Source: an uncultured Roseburia sp. (GTDB lineage Bacteria > Bacillota > Clostridia > Lachnospirales > Lachnospiraceae). Taken from it: DNA of 64,000 nucleotides. Made by a program: the position numbers and the translations under genes. The stretch lies in assembly GCA_947649645.1 (NCBI GenBank), contig CANSSP010000001.1:124001-188000 (forward strand). Direction: 5' to 3'. The notes beneath the pieces are model-generated. The model made no database searches. It saw nothing but the letters and a program-made list of their open reading frames with translations, and was not told where the DNA came from. Below, piece by piece: positions 46,070 through 56,536 of the stretch; position 1 is the stretch's first letter; every line of letters starts with the position of its first letter.

Positions 46070-49000
46070 ATGTATTTAAAGAGCATCGAAGTCCAGGGTT
46101 TTAAGTCGTTTGCAAATAAAATTATATTTGATTTTCACAACGGAATCACGGGCATCGTAGGGCCGAACGGCAGTGGCAAGAGCAATGTTGCGGATGCAGT
46201 GCGCTGGGTTCTGGGAGAGCAGAGTGCAAAGCAGCTCCGCGGCGCCAGCATGCAGGATGTGATCTTTGCCGGTACAGAGAACCGGAAGCCATTGAGTTAT
46301 GCGTATGTGGCGATTACCATGGACAATGCCGATCATAAACTGGCTGTCGATTTTGAGGAGGTGACGGTGGCGCGCCGCGTCTATCGTTCCGGCGAGAGTG
46401 AATATCTGCTCAACGGTAGTTCCTGCCGTCTGAAAGACGTGACGGAGCTTTTTTATGATACCGGAATTGGCAAAGAGGGCTATTCCATTATCGGCCAGGG
46501 GCAGATCGAGCGGATTTTAAACGGTAAACCGGAAGAGCGGAGGGAGCTTTTCGACGAGGCTGCAGGAATCGTCAAATATAAGAAAAGAAAGGCGGCAGCA
46601 CAGAAAAAGCTGGAAAATGAACGGGAAAATCTGATCCGTGTCAATGACATTCTGTCGGAGCTGGAACGCCAGGTCGGGCCGCTGGAACGCCAGGCGGAAA
46701 AGGCAAGGGCTTTCTTAAAAAAGAAGGAAGAACTAAAGACGTGTGATGTCAGCCTTTTTCTTCTCGAGGCAGAGCGCATTGAGACAGAGCTTAAGGCGGT
46801 CGAAGAAAAATATACCATTGCAGACCAGCAGTTAAAGGAATCCAACGCAGCTTATGAGCATGCAAAAGCTGCGTATGAAAAGATGGAAGCGGACATGGCA
46901 GCCATGGACGCGGCGACGGGGTCCATCCGTGACGGACTGAATGAGGAGGCAGTGCGCCGGGGAAAACTGGAAGGTCAGATCAATGTGCTCAATGAACAGA
47001 TTCATTCGGCCAGGCTGACGGACGAGCACCTTAAGAGCCGGCTGGCAGCGATTGAGCGGGAGCGGGGAGAGCGGCTCCGTTCACGCGAAGCGTGTGAGAA
47101 AGAAATGCAGGAGCAGACAGAGCGGCTTGCCGGAGCGGAAGCAGAAAAGAGTGCGGCGACGGAGCGGCTTGATGCGATACAAAGGGAGATTTCCCGCTGC
47201 AGCGAGGGGATAGAAAAAGGAAAAAATGAGCTGATCGCGCTGTTAAACAGCAAGGCGTCCATCCGGGCGAGACAGCAGCGGTATGACACCATGTCAGAGC
47301 AGATCAATATCCGCAGGGCGCAGCTCACGAGGCGGCTTATCGATCATAAGAGTGAGGAGGAAAATCTGGAGGCGGAGCTTGCAGGGTTTAAGAAGGCGCT
47401 TTACGATGTCAATGCCGTGATTGCGGAGCTGAAAAAAAGCGGCAGGGAGACGGAGGAAAAAGAAAGGGAGTGGAAACGGAAAGCGGCGGAGACAAACTTA
47501 AGACTTGAACAGACCGTCACCGGATTTCACAGAGAGCAGTCGAGGCTGGAGTCTTTAAAAAATATTGCGGAGCGCTATGACGGTTACGGCGGAAGTATCC
47601 GCCGCGTGATGGAGCAGAAGCATCGAAATGCCGGTCTGATCGGCGTCGTATCGGACCTGATTCAGGTAGAAAAAAAGTATGAAATTGCCATAGAGACGGC
47701 TTTGGGCGGCAGTATCCAGAATATTGTCACACAGGACGAGGAAACTGCCAAGAAAATGATTTCCTTTTTAAAACAAAATAAATACGGAAGAGCAACGTTT
47801 CTGCCGCTGACCAGCGTGAACGGCAGAGGCGGTTTCCGGAATACACAGGCCCTTCAGGAGCCGGGGGTGTTGGGGCTTGCGAGCAGTCTGGTGAAGACAG
47901 AGCCGGAATATGAGGGCGTGACTGGATACCTGCTTGGGAGGACTGTCGTGACGGACAGTATCGATAATGCGGTTCGGCTCGCAAAGAAATACCACTATTC
48001 TTTTCATGTCGTGACGCTGGAGGGGGAGCATTTAAGTCCCGGCGGTTCGATGACCGGCGGCGCTTTCCGCAACAGCAGCAATCTTCTGGCGCGCAGACGC
48101 GAGATTGAGGAGCTGGAGCAGACGGTCGCAGCGCTTGAGGAAGAAGTCGGAGAGTTAAAAAGCCGCCTTGAAGATATCCGGACGGCGCAGAGCCTTCTGG
48201 CGGACGACGCCGAAAAGAATAAGGCGGCCCTGCAGGAACAGTATATTCTGCAGAATACGGCACAGATGAACGTAGAGCGCGCCGTGGAACAGCAGAGTGA
48301 GAGCGAGAGCCTTTATGCAGGACTTCGCTCCGAGAGCACCGAGATGGAAGGCCAGATTCAGGAAATCAAAGAGAGCAAGGAGCGGATCGCGCGGGAGATT
48401 GCAGAATCAGAGGAGCGGGAGCGGGAGATCGAAGAAAAGAACCGCGTGCTGGAGGCCGCTTTACAGGCCGCGTCGGCGGCGGAAGCGCAGGCGCAGAAGG
48501 AAGTGCAGACGGCGCAGCTTGCAGAAGCAGGGATTCGCCAGAAGGCAGAGTTTGCAGGAGTGAATCTGGAACGCCTTAAAGGAGAGATCCGCCGCTATGA
48601 GCAGGAGCGGGAGGCCTTTCAGGGCGAGGCGGAAGAAGCGCTTAAGGATGCCGGAAAGAAGAGCGAAGACATTGAGAAGCTTAAGGAGGAGATCATACAG
48701 TCGGAGGCGGCCTGCGTGAGGCTGGAAGAGGAACTGAAACAGAAGACAGCCCGCCGGGAGGAAATGCAGACGGAGTATAAAGGCTTTTTCCAGAAGCGGG
48801 AGGAAATCGCGAAGCAGACGGCGGATCTTGACAAGGAACTGTTTCGTCTGAACAGCCAGCGGGAAAAATTAAACGAAGTCTTTGAGCAGCAGAACAACTA
48901 TATGTGGGAAGAATACGAGCTGACCCTGCATGCGGCGATGGAGCTGCGGACCGGGGCATACGCCGATCTCTCTGCCTTAAAAAAACAGATTGCTGCCATT

Positions 49001-49630
49001 CGCGAAGAGATCAGAGGCCTCGGGGACGTCAACGTCAATGCGATTGAGGATTACCGGGAGATCCTGGAGCGGTATACGTTTCTGAAGACACAGCACGATG
49101 ATCTGGTCGAAGCGGAACAGACACTGATCGGCATTATAGAAGAACTGGACACCGGCATGCGCAGACAGTTTCTTGAAAAGTTCGCAGAGATTCAGCAGGA
49201 ATTTGACAAGGTGTTTAAGGAGCTGTTCGGCGGCGGAAAAGGGACGCTTTCCCTGGTCGAGGAAGAGGATATCTTAGAGTGCGGCATCCGGATTGTCGCG
49301 CAGCCTCCGGGCAAAAAACTGCAGAATATGATGCAGATGTCCGGCGGAGAGAAGTCTCTGACGGCGATCGCCCTGCTCTTTGCCATACAGAATTTAAAGC
49401 CGTCTCCGTTCTGTCTTCTCGACGAGATCGAGGCGGCGCTGGATGATTCGAACGTAGGACGTTTTGCCCGCTATTTACATAAACTGACAAAGCATACACA
49501 GTTTATTGTGATCACGCACCGGCGCGGGACGATGGGGGCGGCGGACCGGCTCTACGGCATCACGATGCAGGAAAAAGGAGTTTCTACGCTTGTCTCCGTC
49601 AATCTGATTGAGGGCGATCTGGACAGGTAG
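46070..49630 (+). CDS. smc: Chromosome segregation protein SMC
   Basis: An 1186-aa SMC ATPase that compacts and segregates chromosomes with ScpA/ScpB. Walker [10 protein letters not shown] at 31-39, Q-loop GQGQIERIL near 148, two long coiled-coil arms (about 170-495 and 680-1010), a hinge (about 515-665, with [10 protein letters not shown] and GRATFLPL, and a GGSMTGG end), the signature [10 protein letters not shown] near 1090 and Walker [15 protein letters not shown] near 1115. RBS GGAGG. Classical rnc-smc-ftsY order. Confidence 0.98.
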   Translation: MYLKSIEVQGFKSFANKIIFDFHNGITGIVGPNGSGKSNVADAVRWVLGEQSAKQLRGASMQDVIFAGTENRKPLSYAYVAITMDNADHKLAVDFEEVTVARRVYRSGESEYLLNGSSCRLKDVTELFYDTGIGKEGYSIIGQGQIERILNGKPEERRELFDEAAGIVKYKKRKAAAQKKLENERENLIRVNDILSELERQVGPLERQAEKARAFLKKKEELKTCDVSLFLLEAERIETELKAVEEKYTIADQQLKESNAAYEHAKAAYEKMEADMAAMDAATGSIRDGLNEEAVRRGKLEGQINVLNEQIHSARLTDEHLKSRLAAIERERGERLRSREACEKEMQEQTERLAGAEAEKSAATERLDAIQREISRCSEGIEKGKNELIALLNSKASIRARQQRYDTMSEQINIRRAQLTRRLIDHKSEEENLEAELAGFKKALYDVNAVIAELKKSGRETEEKEREWKRKAAETNLRLEQTVTGFHREQSRLESLKNIAERYDGYGGSIRRVMEQKHRNAGLIGVVSDLIQVEKKYEIAIETALGGSIQNIVTQDEETAKKMISFLKQNKYGRATFLPLTSVNGRGGFRNTQALQEPGVLGLASSLVKTEPEYEGVTGYLLGRTVVTDSIDNAVRLAKKYHYSFHVVTLEGEHLSPGGSMTGGAFRNSSNLLARRREIEELEQTVAALEEEVGELKSRLEDIRTAQSLLADDAEKNKAALQEQYILQNTAQMNVERAVEQQSESESLYAGLRSESTEMEGQIQEIKESKERIAREIAESEEREREIEEKNRVLEAALQAASAAEAQAQKEVQTAQLAEAGIRQKAEFAGVNLERLKGEIRRYEQEREAFQGEAEEALKDAGKKSEDIEKLKEEIIQSEAACVRLEEELKQKTARREEMQTEYKGFFQKREEIAKQTADLDKELFRLNSQREKLNEVFEQQNNYMWEEYELTLHAAMELRTGAYADLSALKKQIAAIREEIRGLGDVNVNAIEDYREILERYTFLKTQHDDLVEAEQTLIGIIEELDTGMRRQFLEKFAEIQQEFDKVFKELFGGGKGTLSLVEEEDILECGIRIVAQPPGKKLQNMMQMSGGEKSLTAIALLFAIQNLKPSPFCLLDEIEAALDDSNVGRFARYLHKLTKHTQFIVITHRRGTMGAADRLYGITMQEKGVSTLVSVNLIEGDLDR

Positions 49631-49657
49631 CGTTTTACCGAAAAGTGAGGTAGCAGA

Positions 49658-50584
49658 ATGAGTGAGGAAAAGAAGGGGTTCTGGAGCCGTCTGGTTTCCG
49701 GGCTCAGCAAGACAAGAGATAATATTGTCTCCGGAATCGATTCCATTTTCAGCGGATTTTCCCGCATCGACGAGGAATTTTATGAAGAAATCGAGGAAAT
49801 CCTGATTATGGGCGATATCGGCGTGGCCGCGACGGAGTCCATTATCGAAAATCTGAAGGAAAAAGTAAAGAAGGAACATATCAAGGATCCCGCAGAGTGT
49901 AAGCAGCTTCTGATCAACAGTATCAAGGAGCAGATGGATGTCGGGGAGACGGCGTACCGTTTTGAACAGGAGCGCTCCGTCGTTCTGGTCATCGGCGTCA
50001 ATGGTGTCGGCAAGACGACTTCGGTCGGAAAGCTGGCGGGGAAATTAAAGCAGCAGGGGAAAAGAGTGGTTCTGGCTGCGGCAGATACATTTCGCGCTGC
50101 GGCGGGAAATCAGTTAAAGGAGTGGGCGGACCGCGCCGGTGTGGAGATGATCGGCGGGCAGGAAGGGCAGGATCCGGCGGCGGTGGTGTACGACGCTGTG
50201 GCCGCCGCGAAAGCCAGAAAAGCGGACGTGCTGCTTGCCGATACGGCGGGACGTCTTCACAACAAGAAAAATCTGATGGAAGAGCTCAGAAAGATCAACC
50301 GCATTCTCGAAAAAGAATATCCGGATGCATACAGAGAGACCCTTGTTGTCCTGGACGCCACGACCGGGCAGAATGCGCTCAGCCAGGCCAGGGAGTTTTC
50401 CGGCGTGGCAGATATCACGGGGATTATTCTGACGAAGATGGACGGAACTGCAAAAGGGGGAATTGCCGTGGCGATTCACTCGGAGCTCGGCATCCCGGTC
50501 AAATATATCGGTGTCGGGGAATCGATTGAAGATCTGCAGAAATTTGATCCGAATGAGTTTGTGGATGCGCTTTTTGAAGTGTGA
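49658..50584 (+). CDS. ftsY: Signal recognition particle receptor FtsY
   Basis: A 308-aa SRP-receptor GTPase with a short N-terminal region, NG domain with GVNGVGKTTSVGKLA near 112, DTAGRLHNKKNLMEEL near 194, TKMDGTAKGG near 257 and GVGESIEDLQKFD near 284. It docks SRP-bound ribosomes at the membrane; the partner Ffh is encoded 2.6 kb downstream. Follows smc by 27 nt. Confidence 0.97.
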   Translation: MSEEKKGFWSRLVSGLSKTRDNIVSGIDSIFSGFSRIDEEFYEEIEEILIMGDIGVAATESIIENLKEKVKKEHIKDPAECKQLLINSIKEQMDVGETAYRFEQERSVVLVIGVNGVGKTTSVGKLAGKLKQQGKRVVLAAADTFRAAAGNQLKEWADRAGVEMIGGQEGQDPAAVVYDAVAAAKARKADVLLADTAGRLHNKKNLMEELRKINRILEKEYPDAYRETLVVLDATTGQNALSQAREFSGVADITGIILTKMDGTAKGGIAVAIHSELGIPVKYIGVGESIEDLQKFDPNEFVDALFEV

Positions 50585-50643
50585 TGCGGGGCGTGCAGGT
50601 AGCGCAGGAGTGTGGCTGTGGAAAGCAGAAAGGAGAGCGTCGA

Positions 50644-51855
50644 ATGCTGACATTGGATAAATTTGAAGAAGCAAGCGAGAAAGTCAGAGAAGTGACCCTG
50701 GAGACAAAACTGATATATAGTGATTATCTGAGCAGGCAGACGGGGAGCAAGGTTTATCTGAAACCGGAAAATATGCAGTTTACCGGGGCTTATAAGGTGC
50801 GCGGCGCCTATTATAAGATCAGTACTCTCACGGAGGAAGAGCGGGAGCGCGGGCTCATCACGGCGTCGGCCGGAAATCACGCCCAGGGTGTGGCCTATGC
50901 TGCAAAATGCTATGGGTGCAGGGCCGTCATCGTGATGCCGACGACGACGCCGCTGATTAAGGTGAACCGGACCAAAAGCTACGGAGCCGAAGTCGTGCTC
51001 TGGGGAGACGTCTATGACGAGGCGTGCAGGAAGGCATGCGAGCTTGCCGAAGAAAAAGGGTATACGTTTATCCACCCGTTTGACGACCTTGCGGTTGCGA
51101 CCGGGCAGGGAACCATTGCGATGGAGATTTTCAAAGAGCTGCCGCTGGTGGAATATATTCTGGTGCCGATCGGCGGCGGCGGTCTTGCGACCGGGGTTTC
51201 CACGCTCGCAAAGCTTTTAAATCCCAAAATCAGGGTCATCGGTGTGGAGCCTGCCGGCGCAAACTGTATGCAGGCATCTTTTGCCGCCGGGAAAGTCACG
51301 ACGCTGCCCGTCGTCAATACGATCGCGGACGGAACAGCGGTAAAAACGCCGGGAACGGCTATTTTCCCGTATATCCAGGAGAATCTTGACGATATAATCA
51401 CGGTAAGCGACGATGAACTGGTCGCGGCATTTCTCGATATGGTGGAAAATCACAAAATGATTGTTGAAAATTCCGGACTTCTGACAGTGGCTGCCTTAAA
51501 GCACCTCGACGTGTCGGACAAGCGTGTCGTGGCTATTTTAAGCGGTGGAAACATGGATGTGATCACAATGTCTTCTGTCGTGCAGCAGGGGCTGATTTTC
51601 CGCGACCGCATTTTTACGGTCTCCGTGCTGCTTCCGGATAAGCCGGGAGAACTGTCCAAGGTGGCGTCCACGATCGCACAGGAGCAGGGAAATGTCATTA
51701 AGCTCGAACACAATCAGTTTGTGAGTACGAACCGGAACGTGGCGGTGGAACTGAGAATTACGATGGAGAGCTTCGGGAGCGATCACAAGAAGCAGATTAT
51801 AAAGGCGCTGGAGGATGCGGGATACCAGCCGAAACAAGTGAGGACGAGCCTGTGA
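50644..51855 (+). CDS. ilvA: Threonine ammonia-lyase
   Basis: A 403-aa PLP enzyme that converts threonine to 2-oxobutanoate. PLP Lys in FTGAYKVRGA near 49, AGNHAQGVA near 77, the phosphate loop IGGGGLATG near 179, and a C-terminal ACT domain (about 325-403; FTVSVLLPDKPGELSKV). Length fits the short, catabolic or mixed-type TdcB/IlvA class. RBS AAAGGAG before the chosen ATG. It is inserted between ftsY and ylxM-ffh, an unusual place for an amino-acid gene. Confidence 0.94.
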   Translation: MLTLDKFEEASEKVREVTLETKLIYSDYLSRQTGSKVYLKPENMQFTGAYKVRGAYYKISTLTEEERERGLITASAGNHAQGVAYAAKCYGCRAVIVMPTTTPLIKVNRTKSYGAEVVLWGDVYDEACRKACELAEEKGYTFIHPFDDLAVATGQGTIAMEIFKELPLVEYILVPIGGGGLATGVSTLAKLLNPKIRVIGVEPAGANCMQASFAAGKVTTLPVVNTIADGTAVKTPGTAIFPYIQENLDDIITVSDDELVAAFLDMVENHKMIVENSGLLTVAALKHLDVSDKRVVAILSGGNMDVITMSSVVQQGLIFRDRIFTVSVLLPDKPGELSKVASTIAQEQGNVIKLEHNQFVSTNRNVAVELRITMESFGSDHKKQIIKALEDAGYQPKQVRTSL

Positions 51856-52406
51856 GAACGGAACGGATATGGGAAAAAGAAGGTTATATCATGCGGTCTG
51901 CAGAACAAAAGGACGCGGATGATTATTATTCGCAGAATTACAATCCGCTGGATGCGGAAGTCGCGAGGTTAACCGGAAGCAGACTTCTTTTTACCAGGGA
52001 AGAAGTGACCGCCTTTTTTCTGAGCTCTGTCGAGGAAGAAGAACGGTATCTGTTTTTGATCTTCTCTCCCGACGGCCGGATTATCGGGGAGAGCGTGATA
52101 AATGAGATCGACCGGAAACGGCGCTGTGCAAATTTTCGCATCGGTATTTTTTGTGCAGAGGAGCGGGGAAAGGGAATCGGAACCTGGGTTATAGAAGCGA
52201 CTCGCGATTTCGCGTTTGAGGAATTGCACCTGCACCGTCTGGAACTGGATGTTTTTTCTTTTAACTTAAGAGCGGAAAAGGCATATCAGAAGGCAGGCTT
52301 TAAACGGGAAGGGGTATTGCGTGACGCGGTGATGGACGGGGACGGGTATGCGGATGATATTTTAATGGCAATTCTGGAGGATGAGTGGAGACAGATAAAA
52401 TCTTAA
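51852..52406 (+). CDS. GNAT-family N-acetyltransferase
   Basis: A 184-aa acetyltransferase, GTG start overlapping the ilvA stop by 4 nt. The acetyl-CoA motif is RIGIFCAEERGKGIGTWVIEATRDFAF near 94-120, followed by LHLHRLELDVFSFNLRAEKAYQKAGF, as in SpeG/RimJ-like enzymes. Translation is probably coupled to ilvA. Substrate unknown. Confidence 0.88.
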   Translation: MRTERIWEKEGYIMRSAEQKDADDYYSQNYNPLDAEVARLTGSRLLFTREEVTAFFLSSVEEEERYLFLIFSPDGRIIGESVINEIDRKRRCANFRIGIFCAEERGKGIGTWVIEATRDFAFEELHLHRLELDVFSFNLRAEKAYQKAGFKREGVLRDAVMDGDGYADDILMAILEDEWRQIKS

Positions 52407-52440
52407 AAAGATCCAGTGGTCAGTGAATCACAGGACGCAG

Positions 52441-52471
52441 GGCATCTGCATATATTGCAGATGCCTCTTCT
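52441..52471 (+). terminator. Terminator after ilvA-GNAT
   Basis: GGCATCTGCA (52441-52450) with TGCAGATGCC (52455-52464), followed by TCTTCTT. Confidence 0.65.
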
Positions 52472-52536
52472 TATATCACCAGGAAAGTTTTATGAACTTC
52501 CTTATGATACAAAAAGCCCTCCGGGCAGGATTCTTA

Positions 52537-52567
52537 TTGACAGAAAAGACGGGCAGAAGTGTAAAAT
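52537..52567 (+). promoter_or_regulatory. Promoter of the 56-aa gene
   Basis: TTGACA (52537-52542) with TAAAAT (52562-52567) at 19 nt, or TGTAAA at 17 nt. Confidence 0.5.
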
Positions 52568-52590
52568 AAAATAAAAAAGCGGAGGAGAAG

Positions 52591-52761
52591 ATGGAGCTGG
52601 ATCGTTTTAAGGATAAACTATTTGATCTGATAAATGAGAGCGGCGAACTGGATGTGACCGACATCGAAGCGGATGACCGGGAAAATACGTTTTTGATCAG
52701 AATGGCGGACGGCAGTACAATTGTGCTGGAATGCCGGCTTATTTCCGGTTCTGGCGGATGA
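52591..52761 (+). CDS. Small protein, 56 aa, unknown function
   Basis: A frame with a strong GGAGGAGAAG RBS encoding MELDRFKDKLFDLINESGELDV...TIVLECRLISGSGG. It is acidic, without membrane segments, and ends in a beta-like stretch. I do not recognise it. Its own promoter upstream and a perfect terminator downstream support a real gene. Confidence 0.6.
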   Translation: MELDRFKDKLFDLINESGELDVTDIEADDRENTFLIRMADGSTIVLECRLISGSGG

Positions 52762-52807
52762 AATGAAATCCATTGCGCTCTGAGATGAGGAGACGGAGCG
52801 CGGCCGC

Positions 52808-52857
52808 ACAGGTGTCAAGAAAAAATACTTGACACCTGTTTTTGTTTGTGCTAATCT
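52808..52857 (+). promoter_or_regulatory. Terminator of the 56-aa gene overlapping the ylxM-ffh promoter
   Basis: ACAGGTGTCAAG (52808-52819) and CTTGACACCTGT (52828-52839) form a perfect 12-bp stem followed by TTTTG. The 3' arm contains TTGACA (52829-52834), which is 17 nt from TAATCT (52852-52857), so the same bases serve as terminator arm and -35 box. Confidence 0.75.
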
Positions 52858-52873
52858 ACCTAAGGTGATTGCG

Positions 52874-53218
52874 ATGGAAGAAAAAGTGGAACAGGCATAC
52901 CTGTATGATTTCTACGGAGAGCTTTTAAACCGGCATCAGAGGGAGCTGTACGAGGCCTTTATATTCCAGGATTTTACGCTCAGTGAGATTGCGGACGAGG
53001 AGGGCATCAGCAGACAGGGTGTGCATGACGTGATAAAACGGTGTACAAAGTCTCTGGCAGATTATGAAGCGAAGCTTCATCTGGTCGATAAGTTTTTGTC
53101 GGTAAAGCAGAAAGTGAGCCGGATACAGGATCTTGCAGAGCAGTCCGGGAAGAGGCAGGACGATGCGGTGATGGAGGAGATCAGACAGATTTCCGGACAG
53201 ATTTTAGAGGAGTTATAG
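52874..53218 (+). CDS. ylxM: YlxM, SRP-associated regulator
   Basis: A 114-aa helix-turn-helix protein of the YlxM/p13 family, always near ffh. [20 protein letters not shown] near 10 and a sigma-70 region-4-like HTH ([21 protein letters not shown], about 37-57). The ATG at 52874 follows AAGGTG. ffh begins at the next base after its stop. Confidence 0.93.
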   Translation: MEEKVEQAYLYDFYGELLNRHQRELYEAFIFQDFTLSEIADEEGISRQGVHDVIKRCTKSLADYEAKLHLVDKFLSVKQKVSRIQDLAEQSGKRQDDAVMEEIRQISGQILEEL

Positions 53219-54565
53219 ATGGCATTTGACAGTTTGTCGGAGAAACTTCAGAATGTATTTAAAAATTTAAGAAGCAAAGGCCGGCTGTCGGAGGCGGATG
53301 TAAAAACCGCGCTCAGGGAGGTAAAGCTGGCGCTGCTGGAGGCGGACGTCAATTTTAAAGTCGTAAAGCAGTTTGTAAAGGACGTGCAGGAGCGTGCGAT
53401 CGGGCAGGATGTCATGAACGGCTTAAATCCCGGACAGATGGTTATAAAGATCGTGAACGAAGAGATGATACGGCTGATGGGATCGGAGACGACGGAGATA
53501 TCGCTTCTGCCCGGCAGGGCGCTCACGGTTATTATGATGGCCGGTCTGCAGGGAGCCGGTAAGACGACGACGACGGCCAAGATCGCCGGGAAGTTTAAGC
53601 AGAAGGGAAAAAAGGTTCTGCTTGCCGCCTGTGACGTCTACCGTCCGGCCGCGATTGAACAGCTTCAGATCAACGGGCAGAAGCAGGGCGTGGAAGTATT
53701 TTCGATGGGCGATAAGAATACGCCGGTAAACATTGCCAGGGCTGCCGTCGAACACGCGCTGCGGCACGACTACAATATGCTCGTCCTGGATACTGCCGGG
53801 CGTCTTCATATCGACGAGGACATGATGGCTGAGCTCGCGCAGATCAAGGAAAATGTCGACGTGCATCAGACGATACTGGTTGTGGATGCCATGACGGGAC
53901 AGGATGCCGTGAACGTTGCAAAGCAGTTTGACGAGAAAATCGGCATTGACGGTGTGATTGTGACAAAGCTGGACGGCGATACCAGGGGCGGAGCGGCGCT
54001 TTCCATCCGCGCGGTGACAGGAAAACCGATTCTGTTTGTCGGAATGGGGGAAAAATTATCCGATCTGGAGCAGTTTTATCCCGACCGGATGGCATCGCGG
54101 ATTCTGGGAATGGGCGATGTGCTCACACTGATCGAGAAAGCGCAGGAGGAATTTGACGAGGAAAAAGCAAAAAAACTCGAAGAAAAGATGCGCAAAAACG
54201 AGTTTGACTTTGAGATGTACTTAGAATCAATGAGTCAGATGAAAAAGATGGGTGGTCTGTCGGGTATTCTTGGTATGATGCCGGGGCTCGGCGGCGGGAA
54301 GATGCCGGAGATCGACGAAGCGGCGGCGGAGAAGAGCATGGCGAGGACCGAGGCGATCATCTATTCCATGACGCCGCAGGAGCGGCAGAATCCCGGTCTT
54401 TTAAATCCGGGCAGAAAGCGGCGTATCGCACAGGGAGCCGGTGTCGATCTGTCCGAGGTTAACCGGCTGGTAAAACAGTTTGATCAGATGAAAAAGATGA
54501 TGAAGCAGATGCCAGGCATGATGAAAAAAAATAAACGGGGCATGTTTAAGGGGCTTCCGTTCTGA
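53219..54565 (+). CDS. ffh: Signal recognition particle protein Ffh
   Basis: A 448-aa SRP GTPase. N domain about 1-90, Walker [16 protein letters not shown] near 103, [13 protein letters not shown] near 186, [10 protein letters not shown] near 246, [12 protein letters not shown] near 276, and a methionine-rich M domain (about 325-448; [34 protein letters not shown]) that binds signal peptides and SRP RNA. Confidence 0.98.
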   Translation: MAFDSLSEKLQNVFKNLRSKGRLSEADVKTALREVKLALLEADVNFKVVKQFVKDVQERAIGQDVMNGLNPGQMVIKIVNEEMIRLMGSETTEISLLPGRALTVIMMAGLQGAGKTTTTAKIAGKFKQKGKKVLLAACDVYRPAAIEQLQINGQKQGVEVFSMGDKNTPVNIARAAVEHALRHDYNMLVLDTAGRLHIDEDMMAELAQIKENVDVHQTILVVDAMTGQDAVNVAKQFDEKIGIDGVIVTKLDGDTRGGAALSIRAVTGKPILFVGMGEKLSDLEQFYPDRMASRILGMGDVLTLIEKAQEEFDEEKAKKLEEKMRKNEFDFEMYLESMSQMKKMGGLSGILGMMPGLGGGKMPEIDEAAAEKSMARTEAIIYSMTPQERQNPGLLNPGRKRRIAQGAGVDLSEVNRLVKQFDQMKKMMKQMPGMMKKNKRGMFKGLPF

Positions 54566-54641
54566 GCAGGCGGAACAGCGCATTGCGCTTTCTAAATATA
54601 TATGTATGACATTGTCAGAACAGCATGAGGAGGTGAGAGTG

Positions 54642-54887
54642 ATGGCAGTAAAGATCCGGTTGAGAAGGATGGGACAGAAAAAAGCTCCTTTCTATAGAAT
54701 CGTAGTTGCGGATTCCAGATCCCCGAGAGATGGAAAATGCATCGATGAGATTGGGACTTATGATCCGACGAGAAACCCGACCGAGTACCATGTCAACGAG
54801 GAGCTGGCGAAAAAATGGCTGGCGAACGGCGCGCAGCCGACGGATACCGTTGCACGGATTTTTAAATCGGCTGGTATCAGCAAATAG
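54642..54887 (+). CDS. rpsP: 30S ribosomal protein S16
   Basis: An 81-aa protein: [30 protein letters not shown] start and YDPTRNP. RBS GGAGGTGAG. Starts the rpsP-khpA-rimM-trmD block. Confidence 0.97.
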   Translation: MAVKIRLRRMGQKKAPFYRIVVADSRSPRDGKCIDEIGTYDPTRNPTEYHVNEELAKKWLANGAQPTDTVARIFKSAGISK

Positions 54888-54906
54888 GATCAGTGAGGTG
54901 GACCTG

Positions 54907-55134
54907 ATGAAAAAATTAGTTGAAGTAATTGCCAGATCACTCGTCGATTGCCCGGAGGAGGTTGTTGTGACCGAGACCGAGAATGAGAAAACCATTGTCC
55001 TGGAATTGCATGTGGCACAGTCGGACATGGGCAAGGTAATCGGCAAACAGGGCCGCATTGCAAAAGCAATCCGTGCCGTTGTGAAGGCGGCTGCCTCAAA
55101 AGAAGAAAAAAAGGTTATCGTTGAGATCGTATGA
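54907..55134 (+). CDS. khpA: KH-domain RNA-binding protein KhpA
   Basis: A 75-aa single-KH protein with the GKQGRIAKAIR (GxxG) loop near 50. Family members act with KhpB in RNA binding and cell-division control in Firmicutes. It lies 19 nt after rpsP, the usual position. Confidence 0.95.
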   Translation: MKKLVEVIARSLVDCPEEVVVTETENEKTIVLELHVAQSDMGKVIGKQGRIAKAIRAVVKAAASKEEKKVIVEIV

Positions 55135-55143
55135 TAACCTTCG

Positions 55144-55191
55144 GCTATCTCAATCGTGAGTATCTTTCTCACTTTTGAAGATAGCTTTTTT
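55144..55191 (+). terminator. Possible terminator or attenuator between khpA and rimM
   Basis: GCTATCT (55144-55150) pairs with AGATAGC (55179-55185) around an inner GTGAG/CTCAC hairpin and is followed by six T. Confidence 0.6.
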
Positions 55192-55274
55192 CGTCTTCTG
55201 GGAAAGACTTAAGGGGCTGCGGGGAGTGAAGCGGTATGTGAGAAAAACAAAAGGTATACGCCATGGAGGGAAAG

Positions 55275-55826
55275 ATGGAGGACTTGCTTAAGATCGGGAT
55301 TATCACTACGACGCATGGACTGCACGGCGAGGTGAAGGTATTTCCGACAACGGATGACGCAGCGCGTTTTAAGAAGTTAAAAGAGGTAATTTTAGACACA
55401 GGAAAAGAAAAAATACAGCTTGAAATTGCAGGAGTAAGATTTTTTAAAAATATGGTTATCCTCCGGTTTAAGGGGATGGATGATATCAGCGATGTACAGA
55501 AATACAGGCAGAAAGGACTTTATGTGAGGCGTGAGGATGCCGTAGAGCTGGCGGAAAATGAGTATTTTATCGCAGATCTGATCGGACTTTCGGTCCGGAC
55601 GGACGAGGGAGAGGAACTCGGGACGCTTGTGAATGTGCTGTCCACGGGAGCAAACGATGTCTATGTGGTGCGCACAGCTTCAGAGGAAGAAGTACTCCTC
55701 CCGGCTATACGCCCGTGCATAAAGGAGATTAAGATAGAAGAAGGCAGGATGCTGGTGCACCTGATGCCGGGGTTGCGTGAGGCCAATCAGAAGAGCAGCC
55801 GGCCGGAAAAGGAAGGGAAGAGATAG
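55275..55826 (+). CDS. rimM: 16S rRNA-processing protein RimM
   Basis: A 183-aa 30S assembly factor. The N-terminal RimM domain has IGIITTTHGLHGEVKVFP and the PRC-barrel starts at ENEYFIADLIGL near 95. The ATG at 55275 follows GGAGGGAAAG and is preferred over one at 55263. The 16-residue tail is basic. It precedes the DUF4190-like gene by 2 nt. Confidence 0.95.
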   Translation: MEDLLKIGIITTTHGLHGEVKVFPTTDDAARFKKLKEVILDTGKEKIQLEIAGVRFFKNMVILRFKGMDDISDVQKYRQKGLYVRREDAVELAENEYFIADLIGLSVRTDEGEELGTLVNVLSTGANDVYVVRTASEEEVLLPAIRPCIKEIKIEEGRMLVHLMPGLREANQKSSRPEKEGKR

Positions 55827-55828
55827 AG

Positions 55829-56521
55829 ATGGCGAGATATATAAGGGAAGTGGAGCTGAATCGCCCGGAAGATTTTGTGCAGTATATTATGACGGATTTT
55901 TTGAGCAGACACGGATTCAGGCTTGTGGATTTTCAGGGGGAACAGGTCTACCGCGCCGGCGGAGGCCTTGTGGAGATGCCCAAATTTCTGTCGTGGGGTT
56001 ACTGGAACGGGATTTTTCATGTGGAGGCCTGGACCAGAAACTGCTGGCTGCCAGGTGTATACGGAGCTGAAAACAGTATGACCGGGTTTATGGGATGCGT
56101 CCCCAAAAGTGCATACAAAAAAGATATCGAAGAACTGATCGGGCTATTGTATCAGCCTCTGCCCGTAAATCAGGGGATGCAGCCGGGAGCCGGGATGAAT
56201 GCGCAGGTACAGCCAGGGGCAGGAATGGCGGGAAGCCCGGCGGGCCCCTGGCCTTATGGGCAGCAGCCGGTTCTCGTCAGAGGAACCGACACGTCCCGCT
56301 ACGCCACGATGGCGTTTGTGTTTGCCCTGGCTGGCATCGTGATGGCGGTTATCGTGCCGGTCGGCGGTGTCCTGCTCGGCGCGTTCGGGATTACGTACGG
56401 CGTAAAAGGGAAGCTTTCCTCCAGAAAGGGGCTGTCGACGGGAGGCATTGTGATCGGGATCATCGCGATCGTGATGGCCGTTGTGGTGTGGATACTGAGG
56501 TTTTTTTTGTTTCTGCTTTAG
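55829..56521 (+). CDS. Membrane protein with a C-terminal DUF4190-like region
   Basis: A 230-aa protein. Residues 1-100 form a soluble domain I do not recognise (RYIREVELNRPEDFVQYIMTDFLSRHGFRLVDFQGE, with several Trp and Cys). A Pro/Gly/Gln linker (about 110-145) follows, then two membrane helices (MAFVFALAGIVMAVIVPVGGVLLGAFGI and GIVIGIIAIVMAVVVWILRFFLFLL) in DUF4190 style. It is inserted between rimM and trmD, an otherwise conserved pair, with only 2 and 15 nt spacing, so it is co-transcribed. Confidence 0.75.
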   Translation: MARYIREVELNRPEDFVQYIMTDFLSRHGFRLVDFQGEQVYRAGGGLVEMPKFLSWGYWNGIFHVEAWTRNCWLPGVYGAENSMTGFMGCVPKSAYKKDIEELIGLLYQPLPVNQGMQPGAGMNAQVQPGAGMAGSPAGPWPYGQQPVLVRGTDTSRYATMAFVFALAGIVMAVIVPVGGVLLGAFGITYGVKGKLSSRKGLSTGGIVIGIIAIVMAVVVWILRFFLFLL

Positions 56522-56536
56522 GAGGCGTTGTCCGGC

